Positions 1-14,069 are shown, numbered from the stretch's first letter. The stretch is DNA of 64,000 bases from Selaginella tamariscina (GCA_003024785.1 PUQB01000546.1:105545-169544), one strand, 5' to 3'. Made by a program: numbers and translations. Notes: generated by a model not told the origin, from the sequence alone.

Positions 1-1880
1 TTAAAGGACAATGTTATAGGCATTTAACTTATAATATTGTAAACTCTTTAAATTCATGATTGCTTAAGCATTGAATATTATATATTAACACTTAATGACA
101 TGATTTTATAATTGATTAAAGGAAAGAGGGTTAATGCATTTTAGAGTTTGTAAGAACTCAATGTGAAATACTCTTGTGTCAAGTATTAAAAAGAAGCTTC
201 GAGAATTAAAAAGTTCTTTTGTATTATAGTTATTAACGAACATGTGTATAACATGATAGGTAGAGAGCATATTCGAGTTATAAATATAATAAAGCATATA
301 TGCACTTGTTTGAATTAGCAACATTATGGTATTCCTTTTATATTGCAAATGCAATTTTGCATAAGCAAAATGCTTATATAAATATGCTAAGGATTATTAT
401 TCATTAAAAATTTATTATAATATATAAAAAATTATATTTCTTTTTAATCTAGAGAACTTGAAAAAAAACAAGTTAGAATATGTTTTACTCCCTCCAACTG
501 CTTTATAAGATTTAAAAAAAGAAGGATCATGACCGAGTAAAACATTTATTTCATTGAAGTAGATGCAACTATATAGGACATAATTCAAGTATATGTACAA
601 ACTTTATTATTAAAGTAAAAATTTATTAAGGATTTGACATTTTTCACAAGGTTATCTTTTATATTTTAAATTTTTAGTAATGTGTGATGTGCAAAGACCA
701 AATGTATATTCGAGCCATACATTGCTTATGAGTACGGAAGGTCATGCATCGAATAAAAAGGTCTTAACAAGATTAGGAAGCTCACTTTGGTTATACTACA
801 TGACATTAAAGAGGAACCTGTTTGTGAGGTTTACACAATGTACTTTACGCATACCATCATTAACAAACTTTACAAACCTTTTTATTTTAAGAATATGGTA
901 AAGACTTCCACATACCTTAAGAAGGCACAAATGTATTCATATGTAATAAAGGACTTTATTAATGTATTTCATAGCCAAAGGTACTAGGTGTGACTTATAT
1001 ATGATGATTACTTTTCTTTAAAGTCGTTAAATGATGAAAGTATAGACATACACATTTCAAATGCAATGGATGCCCCGCCTCAGTAGTGTTTTGTAATGAA
1101 ACATATGAAATACTTTTAATAAATGATGACCATTTAGTAATGCATAATAAATAATGGAAATATCATGTCATCAATCTATCATAACGATCAACAAACCTGC
1201 ACTAGTTAAAAAAAAAAAACAAAAAAAATGAGGGATGAAATCAAATAGTAATTCGAATAACAATACTATTATAGGTGCCCACTCACATATACATGTACAT
1301 ATTTATATATACATGGACTTTAATAACCATAGAACGAAGAGGAAATTCAAAAAGGGCATAGGAGTTATAAATAATGTAGTTAAAAAGTGTGTGAGGACTA
1401 CAAGATTAAGATTTATAAATGAAGTTATAAGAGGTCAGAAAATGCATAATGTAGGTTAGGGTTACACTCTTACGATTTGACATTTCATTTTTGAAACAAA
1501 TAAAATTTTGAGTTTATATAATAAATATTCTTTACACATTAGTACACATGCTCATTGTTAATTGACTTAACTATTTAATTAATAATTTATTATTTACATT
1601 AACTTAGTGAGTTCATGTTTAAGTTGGACCATTAATATAGTTTTTATACTTAACATAGTGAGTTTATTCTCAAACTTAGAGGTTTATTCTTGTTTAGGTT
1701 GAATTATTTAACAATCCTTAACCTATCCTTAACTTTGTGAACTAATAAGTTTATCTTTAAAATGGACATCCCTAATTATTATTCAGTTTATTCCAAGTTT
1801 AAACTTAACTTAATTTTTATTGTTAATATGGGGTAGGATATCAATCGTCGTAGATACACACAATATAACTCATTGTGATT
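1..1880. repeat. Dispersed AT-rich repeat R1, copy A (3' part)
   Basis: Long AT-rich stretch that realigns, with many small indels, to 33,345-35,060; its first 700 bases also realign to about 6,465-7,130. Shared landmarks include a block near 680-960 (short overlapping reading frames) and the phrase gtgcccactcacatatac near 1,276 and 34,358. No protein family is recognisable; the short reading frames are not conserved between copies. The right end runs directly into a DUS3 exon in both copy A and copy C, so repeat and gene piece were duplicated together. It may be a degraded retroelement, but no LTRs, TIRs or enzyme motifs are visible. Confidence 0.65.
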
Positions 1881-1898
1881 CTTCTTCATATATTTCAG

Positions 1899-2206
1899 AG
1901 TGCCCATCGTCGTTGCTTCTTAACAAACCATGTTCATACGGAATCCAGGTTTGCCTGTGCTCATCCTAAAGACAAAACCATGAAAGATAGTGCAGGACCG
2001 TGGATGATCATGGTGTTGAGACCAACTTACTTAGCAAGGATACTCAGAAAGCCCTATGGTACATCTCTCCTCTCTCACACACACACGCATGCGCATGCAC
2101 ATGTACCAATATGAGCTCTTGATATCTACATAGGAAGAACCAGATGAAGTTCCCAAAAGCCGACAGTCTGCAGAAGCTTGGTAAGCCTGTAATTTCAAGT
2201 CTGTCC

Positions 2207-2248
<42 letters not shown>

Positions 2249-3216
2249 TGTGAGTGAGTGAGTGTCCATTTATTACTGCTTCTATGATTTAGAACAAGCT
2301 CAAGGAAAAGAATGTACCTAAGAAGGACCTGACTAAGGCTAACGCCTAGTAAGAAGCTCAAAGTGGACTCTGATGCTGCTGCTGCTTACGAAAACAAGCC
2401 TGGTATTTGCATTAAATTTATATATATGTATATATCTCTGCGTGAGAGTTCAACATACACGTGTAGATACACATTAATTCTTACACGGGGACACCTTTTA
2501 TGCTAAGTGATCTTAAAGAATCATGGGTAGTATGGTTTTGTGTGCATATATGCACACACACACGTTTATAAGTATGTATGGCATGTATGCTAGCAGAATG
2601 TAATCTAGAAGAGACTAGACCAAGCTTAATAGCCGGAAGAAGAAAAGGATTGATTTTAAGGGAAAGCTATATCTTGCTCCATTGACATTTCGAAGGCTGT
2701 GCAAGAAGCTTGGAGCAGATATTAGGTGTGGAGGAAATGGCAATGTGTACAAACCTTCTGCAGGTATCTTATCTGTCCTGTGGGTGCATGTGCGTGTGTG
2801 TTTGACGAATATATGTTAAATATATCAGGTTCTTTATATATACATGATACATGATCTATAAAGATATGTAGATCCATTATGATTAGACATATAATAAATG
2901 TACGAGGGATATTCACACTGGGGCTCTGACTCCAAAGGTGTGCGCGCTACATACTAATACATTCCAGGAGGTTCTTGTTAGAGTGGTTAGATATGTTCCA
3001 GTGAGATTATTAGAGATAGTTCCACAGAAGTTAAACTGGAGGCCTCCGTAATGATCTTAAAACTCTCATGGCATCCGACAGTGCTGCTGACTGGTATATG
3101 TGTGTGTGTAAACTTTTTCTATGTATGTGTAATACATATTAATATATAGATACTTTGTGCAGGTTCGGATAAGTCTAGGGCCTGCACCAGAAGGCTTTGT
3201 GTTTAAGCAGAGAATG
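1899..3216 (+). pseudogene. DUS3: DUS3-like tRNA-dihydrouridine synthase, copy A, catalytic middle missing
   Basis: Remnant of the plant tRNA-dihydrouridine(47) synthase, a CCCH zinc-finger flavoenzyme that reduces uridine in tRNA. Spliced pieces in order: 1,899-2,058 (zinc-finger/linker region, DSAGPW then LLSKDTQKAL-like); 2,134-2,180 (LWKNQMKFPKAD); 2,293-2,402 (NKLKEKN, then a Lys-rich linker); about 2,609-2,763 (KLYLAPLT, FRRLCKKLGAD, then CTNLLQ after a frameshift); 2,920-3,093 (WGSDSKGV, RYVPVRLLEIVPQKLNWRPP, TLMASDSAADW); 3,163-3,216 (VRIS, GPAPEGFVFK). Introns have GT and AG ends. The exons for the DTFGVQ, GCPID and HGR core are absent, so it cannot be catalytic. An 18-base loss removes TVGNLP after YLAPLT, there is an extra G near 2,728, in-frame stops near 2,347 and 3,048, and a lost base at the last exon junction. 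The DUS3 identity is firm. Confidence 0.85.
2211..2262. repeat. (GT)n(GA)n microsatellite in DUS3 intron
   Basis: Run of GT followed by GA dinucleotides about 30 bases downstream of an intron donor (GTAAGCC at 2,181). The copy at 35,404-35,433 has a shorter version, showing length divergence between duplicates. Confidence 0.9.
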
Positions 3217-3600
3217 GATAAAGGCGTCGTGAGGGCTTGTTCGAGGAGCCAAAGCGGGACAATTACTGTGCTGCTGTTAAACCAACGCTTGAAAAATGGA
3301 GTGAAAGGATCGTTAGACAAGATAATGGTTAAGGTAATATATGCTCATATACACACGCTCGTAGGAATTAGATACGAACCGCATAAGGATCGTGGCACTC
3401 ATACTTAGCCAGAGTATTGCATTACACAAAACAGATTGATGAGATGCTTAAGTCCTTTGATTATCTTAACAGTAGACTGGCACCTTCAATTTCAAAAGAA
3501 AGGAGCTCTTTAAGCTTGTTGCCACTGTAAATACTGCTCTTGCCGAGGCATACTGCGTGTGTATATATGTGTGCGTGTGTGTACCTCGTCGTATATATAT
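3217..3600 (+). pseudogene. Coding-like remnant downstream of DUS3, not recognised
   Basis: The reading frame of the last DUS3 exon continues past the normal C-terminus for about 40 residues (to near 3,330) without DUS3 similarity and ends at a GTAATA donor-like site. A second coding-like block near 3,396-3,470 reads HSYLARVLHYTKQIDEMLKS, and a third near 3,494-3,560 reads KELFKLVATVNTALAEAYC in another frame. These look like exons of one or more further genes rather than random AT-rich sequence. I do not recognise the family. They sit between DUS3 and a DUF155-like block, so they may belong to the latter gene or to a third one. Confidence 0.35.
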
Positions 3601-3711
3601 GTGTGAGACTGAGTTACGGTCTGTTAAAAGCAAGTCTTTTGTATCTCTCTCTCTCTCACACACACACACACGTACATGTATCTGTATGCATACATATGGA
3701 TATGTATACAG

Positions 3712-3873
3712 GTGGAGTTGTTGGAGAGGTCAGACAAAACGCAAACTACGACAATATATGGGCATTCATGAGGGAAGAGTTTGAGGTGGAGTTCTTCTTG
3801 GATATTCTCCAGAATCGCAAGTCCGACTCTCTGGAACTCAGATATATGTGTGATTACTCTCACAAATTTTGTT
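3712..3873 (+). pseudogene. DUF155 / RMND1-like (RRG-type) C-terminal fragment
   Basis: One open stretch reads NYDNIWAFMREEFEVEFFLD followed by ILQNRKSD and SLE. The spacing of an IW..(L/M)R.EFE block and the ILQNRKSD motif matches the C-terminal part of the DUF155/RMND1 family (plant RETARDED ROOT GROWTH-like, mitochondrial proteins). The family normally has about 20 more residues between the two blocks and then a hydrophobic membrane anchor after the final LEW; here the connector is shortened and the reading runs into non-hydrophobic sequence and a stop at 3,873. I infer a truncated fragment joined behind DUS3. Identification rests on short motifs recalled from the family. Confidence 0.5.
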
Positions 3874-6800
3874 AATCTTATTAAATTAGTGAATTGTTAT
3901 TTAATGTAATAAGTGTAATTTTAACATGTAATCTTTAATTCTTTTTATCATGTTTGCAAACTTTGTATATATATAATTTAATTAACAAAACACAAATTTG
4001 TATTCACTGAGGAATTTCAATTTTGAATTATATTTCCATTCAAACATTATCAATAATAACGATAATTCAGTAGGAGCATAATCACATGCTTTACAAAATT
4101 GTATGCTTTACAAATTAAATTTTAATTTTTTTAAATATCTCTTTAAATACTAATGATTTTAAAACATTTTTCACTTAAGAAATAACATTAAAAAATTTGC
4201 AATCTTTTAAACGTTATAAGATTCTAAACTACAAATTTTTATTTTTTTATTTTTCTTTATATAAAGATATTAAATTGACTTATTGAAATTCTCATAAATA
4301 TGTAAAATAATAAAATATAATAATTAAAAATTTATTGTCTTACAAGGGTTATTAAACTTTTTTGTTAAGTAATAAAAAGTTGGAGAAATATATTTTTTAT
4401 AATAGGAAGAATTCCAAAATAAAAAATACAAAGAACATTCTTTTTAAAATTTTTGTAACAACTTCTCCAAAAACCAAACCTTATTGATATTCAACACTTT
4501 AGTAACAAATCTGAACTATCAACATTCATTTATTTTAATAAAATAAGGAATTACAAAATAAATAAATCTTATTTATATACTTAATAATAATTCAAAATTA
4601 AATTATATTAATATTTTTGTTCTTAATATAATTTACTTTAAGTGTTTTAAATAAAACTTAAATGATTTCTTATGTAAGAAGCTCTTAATAAAAAGATAAA
4701 ATTAAATGGTCTTAATAATTTTGTTGTTTATTTATTTATGTTAATATGAATAATGATGTTAATACTAAAATATACCTTCAAATGTTTTATGATGTTAATA
4801 TTAAAATATGCCTCAACATATTTTAAAAACATTCCATTCACAACATATTACATAAATGTTATTATTGTTATTGTCTTAAAACATACAGTTTATAAAATAT
4901 TATTCTATTATAATTTTTTATATCATATTCAAATATGCAACCCAAGCTCCTTGAAATAATTTATAGTATAAGATTAAAATATTAATTCATCACCAATTAT
5001 AAGTCAATTTTGTGATTAATTTCTATGTTATTTAATTTTCTTTTTTTATTCATAAATAAAATTTATTATGTTGTTAATATTCTATTTTACAAATATGTTT
5101 TAGTTACATTCTTGATAATTTAAATCAAAAATTTAATATTAAATTAAATTTCTATTCAAACATCATTTGTAATAATGGTAATTCAATAGGAGCACAACCA
5201 TATGCTTTGCAAAATTGTGTTTTATGAATTAAATTGAGTGCATACAAATTTGTGTTTTACTAATTAAATTGCGTACATATGAAATTTGTAAATATGAGTA
5301 AAAAGAATAAAAAATTACATGTTAAACTTACACCTGTTAAATAAAAGATAACAATTCACTACCACTACCATTAAGAAATGACATGATTAAGGTATAAAGT
5401 TGATGTATTAAGTTAATAAATTTACATAACAAATATAATAATAATAAGGCAAGTAATCAAACTCAAAAACTCATAAAGTTATTAACTTATAAAAATATTT
5501 GATAATACAAAGTCACAATACAAAATGTTTAATCGATATACTTCTTACATGCACAACACAATTGGAGAAAAAACTACATTTGATAAATAATTTTGAAAAT
5601 AATTATGTTCATTTCAATAATTACTTCAATGACATTAATAATGTTCATAATAATTAGCAAAAATTCAACTAATGTCATCACTCAACATCCACATATGCTT
5701 TTAAATTTTATTTTGATATGTGATATGTCATAGGATGAGAAAATTTAATGAATAAATTTCATTAGGGACTTTGTAATGATGTTAAAAATTTATTTTTAAC
5801 ATTTTATTAAAAGTCAAGTCAATTATTGAGACTATTAATCGATTTATATGATGTAAAATTAATTATTCAAACAACATTTGAAATGACTTATATAAAACCT
5901 GAGTATGCATATGGGGCAATAATAGCTTCATCATAATAACATCATTAATAATCCTTATTTATGTTATAATTTCTACCATATAAAGGTTGATTGTTGTTAC
6001 ATATTAAATTATGTTAATGAGTCTTAGATGTAGTAATAAGAAATAGAGTGTACTTAAGTATCTAGTGATAATTCGAATCGGTGTTATTATATTTTTATAA
6101 AAAACACTAAATATTATATTAAACCTTATTATGAAATTCAATTTTAATACACTTTATAAAATTAAAAAAAATATACATGTCACATAAATTAAGTAAAGTA
6201 GGTTTGGGAAAAGCATGTCAAAGATAAGAAGAGCTAGTTCCTTCTCTCCGTTGGCATGAGCATAACTTATGTCTTTGAGGCACGTTATTTGTGCTGTCCT
6301 ACATTACATTTTAAAGATATTTAAAAGTATTGTTGTTGTAAAAAGTTGCTTATGCAATGGATAATGTCTTTTTAAAAATGTATTATTAATTATATGAGCC
6401 AAAAGTAAGAAGTAACTACTTGGATTATGTCTAATGAACCTAATTGTAGACTATATTTAAATTTAAAGGTGAGCATTTAACTTTTAATGTATAGAGTTTT
6501 TAAACTTGTGGTTGCTTGAAGTTAAAGATGCACTGATAATATCAATGTTGAATATTATAGACTAACAACTATATGGTTTTATAATAAAATTAAATAGAGT
6601 TAATGCACTTTAAAGTTTATAGGAACTCAATGTGAAGTACCCCTTGTATCAAGTGTTGAAAAAAAAGCTTCGAAAAACCATTAATATTCAAAGGTTTTTT
6701 GTATTATAGTTGCTAATGAATATACATATAAATGATGGATATAGAACATGTTCAAATTATAAATTTGATAAAGACTTATTTGAATTGACAATAATATGGT

Positions 6801-7979
6801 ATTCCTTGTTTTATGTTATAGTTGTAATTTTGTATAAACAAGAATGTTTATAGAAATATATTGAGGATTATAATTCATTAGGTACATATAAAGAAATTAT
6901 GGAGGACTTAAAAGAAAATAGTTTAGAAAATGTTTTACTCCTTTCAATTGTTGGTTAATAATTTGGAAGACTTAAGAAAAAAAGAATTTGTATTGAAGAT
7001 CATGATTAAGTAAAGCATTCATTTTATTGCAATTAATGCAAGTGTATAAAACATAATTTACATAGATGTACAAACCCAATTTTATTATTTAAAATTAATA
7101 TTTAATGTTTATAACGTTTTTGAAGAATTTGACATTTTTATATTTTAATTTTCTTAAAGTTATTTTGCTAATTTGATGATATATGAAGGTTACTTTCTAT
7201 TTAAAGTAATACCTTATCAACTTACTCAATTAATGTTCTTTAAATGCCTTCAAACAACTTTATTTCATATAACTATTGTATTTTTGATATGGATAATGTT
7301 TGTTTCCATTATCATTCATTAACTTTAAAATTTAAAATTTAACATGACAAATTTGTTAAACAATAGTCATATAATTATGTTTAATAATGCAATTATATGT
7401 GTTCTTGAAGCAAATCACCTGACTATATTAAAATTCTCCTTTATACATGCTTACATGTTATTATGTGTCAGTCTTTAATGTTGCATGGAGTTGTTTGGTG
7501 ACATCTGTTTTATTAAAATGTAATAGTTATTATGGAATAAGGACTTAGTTCAAGATATTAATCAAACTTTAATTTCAAAATATAAATATAATATTATAGT
7601 GTACTAAACAACATATTGAGAAGAAAAAATAATGAATTAATATTTGATTCATTTAATTAATTTAATAAAATGTTTAACTTATACACTAATGTTATCAACT
7701 TATATGTTATAAAACTAGTAAGTTGCCTTGCAAAATTGATAAGTAAAATGAAGCTCCTATAAACTTAATGCTTGAATCACCTTTAATTAAAAGAGGAGTT
7801 GAATTGTAAATAATTAAATATGTCTCTATGCCTATGTCGTATATATTGTACATAATCACACAGAATAATGTGTTTAAAATATATGCAGTGTTTATTAATA
7901 TATCAAAATATCAGTAATAAACACTGCATATATTAAAGATAAAAAATAATTAATTAATAAATAATTAAGATAAAAACAA
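3874..7979. repeat. Intergenic AT-rich DNA with repeat R1 copy B (about 4,500-7,130)
   Basis: About 4,500-7,130 realigns to 31,520-33,780 (copy C), starting at ttattttaataaaataagga. The block 4,128-4,360 is also related to 9,812-10,008, and 3,990-4,100 resembles 5,170-5,240, so there is internal repetition. No conserved reading frame, RNA gene or terminal repeat is visible. 7,130-7,979 holds nothing recognisable beyond AT-rich sequence. Confidence 0.6.
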
Positions 7980-9061
7980 TTAATTAATAAACAACGTTAT
8001 TAAAGTTTCCTGGATATCGTTTAAACAATCGCACATTATCTCCGGACACTCAAACCATAAAGTCTTCTTTTGCTTTCCAAAAACAAAGCCTGAAACTACC
8101 TGCACAAATACATACATACATACATACCTATATAAATATATATTAAGAATCAGATCTACTAAACTTGAAATATAGAATTTATTTAATTTAATATAAATAT
8201 TTATTATTTAAAAAGAACAAAACTAGAGTGATGGCGAATAAACATATAGTTTAAATGTAAAAATCATTACACGTTTAAAGACATATTCATAATTAATGTA
8301 TTAATAATATAATAAATAATACTTGAATTCATACATTAATAATATAAAAATAATGCTGGCTTTTTTATACGAGACATTGAATGCATTTGTTAAAGTATGC
8401 TTTTAAGATAAGTAATATATATAATTATGTTTTAAACCAATCTTAAAACATTAAATTCATATATATGTGTGTATGTGTGTGTGTGTAGACACACATACAT
8501 TATAACACATAAACAACTCTCTGTGTATGTTGGGAACAGTATTAGTGCTTAAATTAAGAAAAAGAAAAATTAATACATATTTAAAGTTAAAATAGAATTT
8601 TAAATAATTTAATTAGATATAAAGAATATTCTGACTTACATTTTTATTTTCCCACACTCCAACAGCATCTGCCTTGTCAATATGGTTAGATTTCTGCGGC
8701 CTTAAACTGCTGTTGAATTCCTCCCTATAATATCACTATTTGAAAATTGATTTATATATTCAGTATATTATAGATACTATATTAATAATAAACGTATTTA
8801 TTTAATATAATAATATAGAAGACTATTATACAGTATAATATATATTTAAGTGTCTATTGGATATATTATATAGCCAATATATTCCAGTTATAATTCTATA
8901 CAAGGAAACTTGAAAATAAATAAAAAATAATAAAAATAAAGATTTAGTACATAATATATTACATATTATATATACTTATAGCTTCTAAAATCTGAAATAC
9001 TAGCTTAAATAATGTTAATGATAATACTAGTATTTCACACACACACACATTATATAGTAGC

Positions 9062-9138
<77 letters not shown>

Positions 9139-9482
9139 TAATAAGACTTATCCAGGTCAGTAGCAACTATGAGAGGGAGAGGCATTTACAACTGCAGACG
9201 TGTAAAACCATCCTTAATGCTTGTTTACATGCTGCGCTTGCCTATATACACACATATAAGTGTTTTGGTGTGTGTGTGTACAATATACTTTATATTTTTA
9301 ATTAATTTTTGTAGAAGCTTCAGACTATAATAATATATATATAGTTATATATATACAAAAGTTACAAACATATATAAATAAATAGAAATTTGTATAGAAT
9401 ATACACTAGTATAAAATGGGAAGATCTTGTGCTGTGATTCTTATATGTTTCTTGTTGTAACTTAAGAATACAGTCCTGAAAT
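7980..9482 (-). pseudogene. Unrecognised multi-exon gene, C-terminal exons
   Basis: Minus-strand blocks with coding character and good splice signals. 9,482-9,415 follows TTTCAG and contains a frame close to KLQQETYKNH; about 9,326-9,305 is a short SLKLLQ block; 9,241-9,150 reads CKQALRMVLHVCSCKC with an in-frame stop near its end; 8,724-8,640 reads EEFNSSLRPQKSNHIDKADA then VGVWENKN and ends at a strong GTAAGT donor; 8,099-7,980 follows TGTGCAG and reads VVSGFVFGKQKKTLWFECPE then a terminal TAA. The last two exons join in phase. I do not recognise the protein. Two of its exons recur on the plus strand at 40,975-41,170 next to the hAT element, and the DNA upstream of the first block recurs at 20,205-20,500. 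The broken exon at 9.2 kb suggests a pseudogene, but single-base errors are common in this window. Confidence 0.4.
9063..9134. repeat. (CT)n(AT)n compound microsatellite
   Basis: Uninterrupted CT repeat from 9,063 to about 9,105 followed by an AT repeat to 9,134, inside the unrecognised minus-strand gene. Confidence 0.95.
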
Positions 9483-9770
9483 ACCCACAATCACAGCCAT
9501 TTATTTTAAAGATTTGGTGTTTATACTTTATAGTCTATAGTATACTTAAATCTTATAATTGCATTTTATTACTAAATTCAGGTTTAAATATTGAATTAGA
9601 ATTAAATTTTGATCATTTGGTGTTTAAATTTACAAAGGAGAAGAATAAAACTCTACCTGGAACTGGAAGTACAAATATAATTTAAATAATAAACTCTTCA
9701 TTTATAAATAAATAAAGGAAAATCCCTCAAATAACCTTGAGATTTAGCAAATAACTTAGCGTGTATTATA
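9466..9770. repeat. Segment duplicated at 20,205-20,500
   Basis: About 300 bases, from acagtcctgaaatacccaca to the block ending near taacttagcgtg, recur almost unchanged at 20,205-20,500 in the same orientation. A shorter inverted relative lies at 40,820-40,975. The copies differ mainly by one-base indels in A/T runs. Together these mark pieces of the unrecognised gene at 8-9.5 kb, its upstream exon and intron. Confidence 0.85.
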
Positions 9771-10591
9771 TTATATTATTAACCTTTTTAAAATAATTAT
9801 ATTAAATAATATATATATCTCTTTAAAGGCTAATGATTTTAAAACATTAAATAACATTAAACAGATTGCATCTTTTTAACATTATAAACTAATATACAGA
9901 TTTTAATTTATTTCTATATTAAATTGACTTAGGATTATATTCAAATTCTCATAAATACGTTAATAATAATAATTAAGAATTTAATCGTACAGCAATGGTT
10001 AAACTTAAGGGAAAATTACGTTTATACCCTTTAAATTTATTATATTTGCGTATATATATATTGAAGTTATATTTACATATTACCCTTTTAAAAGTTTTAA
10101 ATTTACATATATATCTTTGGAAAATTTCAATATAAACATATATACCAAATATACCCTTTTAAAATAATAATATTAATTACAAATATATTCTTAATTCATA
10201 ATATATTGCAACAAAATAATCAAAATTTATTAAGTGTTAAATGTTAGAAAATGTCATATTAAAAAATAAATATTTTTAAAATAATTATATTATATTGTGA
10301 TATATATGTTTCGATAGGTTCTATTCTAGACCTAAATATAATAAATTTAAATTAATTATATTTTTTATTACTTTTTAAAAAAATATGTTTTACATTTTAA
10401 TTCCATGGGTATATATGTAAATATAAATTTAATTAAAATTAGTTAATTCATAATATTTTAAATTAAAACCAAACATATATAAAATATATTTTTAATTAAT
10501 ATTGTTATTCTAAAAGTCATAAATTTAAAACTTTAAAGGATATATACCTAAATATAAAACTTAATAAATATGATAAATATATATGTGTGTT

Positions 10592-10647
<56 letters not shown>

Positions 10648-10911
10648 AAATAATGTATAAGTATCAAAATTAATATCTTTTATTTCATAAAGTTCATATA
10701 ATCTTCTATATGTTTATTACAATATATTAACTGTAACAAATAATTTTCTTATAGAAAATTACTGAAATTTACAGTAATTATTTTATATTATTTTAATTAT
10801 AATATAAAAGTATTACGCATTTCATCCAAAATCAATTGGAGATAGAAAATGTAAATTTCATGCATTCATTTTTCTCACCAAAACGAAATTACAAAACTGC
10901 TCTCTCAATAA
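9771..10911. other. Non-coding AT-rich spacer, with CPN60B 3' end
   Basis: Holds a block related to 4,128-4,360, AT-rich quasi-repeats of a ttatatttacatattaccctt type at 10,020-10,170, and a (TA)n(GA)n microsatellite at 10,588-10,644. The part from about 10,820 to 10,911 is probably the CPN60B 3' untranslated region because it lies directly downstream of the stop codon on the minus strand. No other gene is visible. Confidence 0.6.
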
Positions 10912-13104
10912 TTAATAGTCATAACCTGAAATAAAACAATGTTAATTAAAATCCATAAACAAATTCAATAATATTGTGTGTGTGTGTGTGTGTGTATAGA
11001 CTGTGAGTATATAGTAGTATAATAGTATATACATTACATATGTTATAATGTCAAACCTGAATTGTCCATTGGATTCCGTGCAGGAACTGCAGCCTCTTGT
11101 TCCTTAACAGATACCACTACAGCATCTGATGTGAGGAATGTCCTTGCTACAGACCCTGCGTGCTCCAAACAGCATCTCACCACCTATAATAGTTTATAGA
11201 TAAATAATTATAACAAAAAAAATATAGTACTTAGAGATAAAGATATATTGCAACTTCTTAAACAGTTTAACATCTGTTTAACTGGTATGCATATGACGGC
11301 TGGTAACGGTTATATACGTGTGTGTGTGTGTGTACCTTGGTTGGATCAATGATTCCGTTAGCCATGAGATTCTCAAATGCACCAGTAGCCGCATTGTATC
11401 CGTAGTTAAACTCATCATTAGCGAGAACCTACAGATATGCATAAATTGTAGCTATTTATATATGCATTAACATATGTAATATATTAAAACTGATGTCAAT
11501 TTATAAAGGAGACGTGTATAAATACCTTCTCAACAATCACACTTCCATTTACACCAGCGTTCTTTGCAATGAGTTTCACTGGGTAGGATAGAGCTTTCTT
11601 TACTATCTCAGCACCAATCTGATAGAGAATAAGTCATCAATATATGTGTGTGTGTGTGTGTGTGTGTGTACAGAAATACGCACAATGTAATATGTCCCCA
11701 CCATATTATACATACATATATTTATAGCAAACCTTTTGCTCATCGTTCTCAAGTGTGTCTTTGATCGCATCCACCTTAGTGGATAGCCTGAGAAGAGCTA
11801 TTCCACCACCAACGACAATGCCTTCTTCTACTGCAGCCTGAAATCAGCAAATTAATTTATATATGTGTATGTTTCTTCTTTATGTATGTATTATATATCT
11901 TAATGTTTTACCTTGGTCGCATTCAGTGCATCCTCAACTCTAAGCTTCTTTTCCTTCAATTCCGTTTCAGTTTGGGCACCAACCTTCAATGAAAACACTC
12001 AATTAATCAGAAATTAATCAATAAACTTAAGAAATAATTACATATATACCTTTTTTAAGGTTAAATATTTATCCACCTAATAAACTTCCTTTGTTTTCTA
12101 AATAACGCAATTTTGTACCTGAATTACAGCAACTCCTCCAGAGAGCTTAGCTACTCTTTCATTTAGCTTCTCCTTCTCGTAATCCTGCTCCGATGCCTAG
12201 AAGAAGATTGTATATAATTTATACAGTTAAAATGATTAGCAAACAATTAATAATATGAGAGAGAAATCCTCGTGTATATAATAAGATGGACATCCGTATC
12301 AATATTATAGATAGTGTATAATACCTCCAGTAAGCTTTTAATCTGTGTAATGCGCTTGTTAACTGCATCTTGTGTGCTTCCATCCCCCACAATGGTAGTG
12401 TAATCCTTTGTAATCACAATCTTTGATGCTGTACCTAGAACCTCTACACCTACTTTATCTAGTTGCAAACCAATTTCCTCTTTAACCACAGTACCTGTTG
12501 CAAACACCAAGCCTTAGTACATATTACGTACGCTACATTATATATTACATACAGATGTATATACTATATCTTTATTTGCATGATACGTTCAATGTATTTG
12601 AACTCACATCCTAGTCTGTGTGTGCATATACTAAAATATATCATTATGTTAGTTTCTAGGACAAGCTAACAATCAGTGTACATCCCAGACCTATCAAACC
12701 TATTAATGTACTAGCATACAATTTATATTAGTACGTGTATATATACATGCACATATATGATATTGTATACATTAAGACATCATAGTATACCTCCAGTAAG
12801 TGTAGCAATATCTTCCAAGTATTGGCTTCTCCGTTCTCCAAAACCAGGTGCTTTAATGGCAGCAACCTTTAAATTACCACGAATTCTGTTCACCACTAAT
12901 GTAGCAAGTGCCTCCTGTTCAATGTCTTCAGCTATAATCAGAAGAGGATGCCCACCCCGATAGTCTCCTCTAATATAGATACTATATCCCTAGCATTTGC
13001 AATCTTCTTGTCAACCAAGAGCAGCTGTAAACCAATAAAACTATCAGTACAACAACACACACACACACACAATGGCTGCGTCACACCCTGTGTGTGTGTG
13101 TGTG

Positions 13105-13145
<41 letters not shown>

Positions 13146-13912
13146 GGACAATTTCATATATAAACTATAAAAGAACCTCACCACTTAGTATACGAGAGAA
13201 AATACGAGTCATATTCCAGTAGTGTATATAACTATGTCTTACCAAGTAGATACAGATATATACAACGGCCATAAACTAACCTTGCAGTTTTGATATTCAA
13301 CGGCCATCTTTTCTGGATCTGTGACAAAGTATGGAGATATGTAACCACGATCGAATTGCATACCCTCGACAATGTGCAAAGTACTCTCCGCGCTTCTTCC
13401 TTCTTCCAGTGTTACAACTCCCTTTCTGCCCACTTTGCTCATTGCTTCAGCTATCATATTCCCAACTTCGTAATTGTTTCCCGCACTCACTGCAGCCACG
13501 TCGCGAGTTCATTGTCTTCAACCTACATAAATACACCTCTAAATATACAGTGAGGTGAACAGAAGACATAAGAAGGTATTAAACTTAAGTCATGTATGTA
13601 ACTTGTACACAATATCTTCATATTCTTGAGCAACAGAATACATGTCATTCAATACCTTAGATGACGGCATTGAAATTCACAGGTTCTAGTTGCAGTTGTG
13701 AACAATATGCACCCCAGATTACATATGCGTACATAGTGTTGATGCTACATACCTCTTTCGAGACAGACTTTAGTTCCTTAACCAGTCCGGCAATGACTTT
13801 GTCAATCCCTCTGGCGAGCTGAATGGGATTCGCACCAGCTGCAACTATCTGTACAATAATCGTAAGTACGTTTCGATACGCAGGGATGTGTGCACGTATG
13901 GCTGTGTGTGTC

Positions 13913-13973
<61 letters not shown>

Positions 13974-14008
13974 AGAGAGAAGAGAGAGAGAAGAGAGAGA
14001 GAGAGAGA

Positions 14009-14069
<61 letters not shown>

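Noticed and set aside
680-987. Overlapping small frames as a possible repeat-encoded protein
   Set aside because: The related copy at 33,854-34,158 has different lengths and shifts, so no selection on the frame is apparent.
2044-3875. Open frames rich in SLSLSLTHTHT-type peptides
   Set aside because: They are translations of CT/CA microsatellites and occur wherever these repeats do; no conserved sequence.
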